A stretch of DNA of 6,456 nucleotides, taken from the NCBI GenBank assembly GCA_017420825.1, contig JAFQNU010000062.1:1-6456 (forward strand), in the 5' to 3' direction. A program made the translations under genes and the position numbers. Positions 6,411 through 6,456 of this stretch are shown piece after piece. This DNA is from Clostridia bacterium (GTDB lineage: Bacteria > Bacillota > Clostridia > UBA1381). Numbering within the stretch: position 1 is the stretch's first letter; each line of letters starts with the position of its first letter. The notes below the pieces were generated by a model, which made no database searches, was not told the DNA's origin, and was given only the letters and a program-made list of their open reading frames with translations.

Positions 6411-6456
6411 ATGGGAAAAATAAATTTACTTGATGTTGAAGTATCAAACAAAATTG
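6411..6456 (+). CDS. mutL: Probable DNA mismatch repair protein MutL, N-terminal fragment
   Basis: Only 15 codons (MGKINLLDVEVSNKI) lie in the window; the gene runs off the right edge. The pattern K-I-x-x-L-x-x-x-V-S-N-K-I matches the extreme N-terminus of MutL, where AAGEVVERP normally follows as the first part of the GHKL ATPase domain. MutL couples mismatch recognition by MutS to strand removal, and in most Gram-positive bacteria it carries its own nicking endonuclease. The start is well supported by TTGGAGG (6397-6403), 7 bases before the ATG, and by a good promoter upstream. No mutS lies immediately upstream, although the two are often adjacent. The assignment rests on a short stretch. 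Confidence 0.65.
   Translation, partial: MGKINLLDVEVSNKI

Overview
The window reads as ordinary chromosomal DNA of a low-GC Gram-positive bacterium, most likely an anaerobic gut or rumen Clostridia (Lachnospiraceae- or Oscillospiraceae-like). This is an inference from A+T-rich DNA, strong AGGAG-type ribosome binding sites, a non-haem ferritin of the FtnA type, an AraC regulator divergent from a large DUF5107/TPR protein, and what looks like the start of mutL. No rRNA, tRNA, CRISPR array, transposase or phage gene is visible.

Layout. Bases 1-1059 (+) are the 3' part of a calcineurin-like metallophosphoesterase gene; its start lies left of the window. Bases 1060-1657 are a roughly 600-base, very A+T-rich stretch without a convincing gene. 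It ends in a palindrome and a candidate promoter for the ferritin gene (1658-2170, +). The ferritin gene meets an AraC-family regulator (2165-2944, -) tail to tail with a 6-base overlap, and the ferritin terminator hairpin lies inside the regulator's coding sequence. A 115-base divergent intergenic region separates the regulator from a 1071-residue DUF5107 + TPR protein (3060-6275, +). Two hairpins follow. The second is fused with a candidate promoter for the last gene, whose first 15 codons (6411-6456, +) resemble the N-terminus of MutL.

How the genes relate. The clearest functional unit is the divergent AraC regulator and DUF5107/TPR pair, which has the usual arrangement of a sugar-responsive regulator beside its target gene. 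The large protein has an N-terminal beta-rich domain of a family related to galactose-mutarotase-like folds, a small beta domain and a long helical repeat tail. It has no signal peptide, so it should act in the cytoplasm, plausibly on carbohydrate. Its reaction is not known to me. The ferritin is an independent iron-storage gene. The phosphoesterase looks like a separate accessory gene: its DNA and the spacer after it are richer in A+T than the genes to the right.

The best candidates for something undescribed are the DUF5107/TPR protein with its regulator, the terminator embedded in the conserved AraC C-terminal motif, and the overlapping terminator, inverted repeat and promoter in front of the mutL-like gene. 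I found no convincing evidence of a wholly new multi-gene system.
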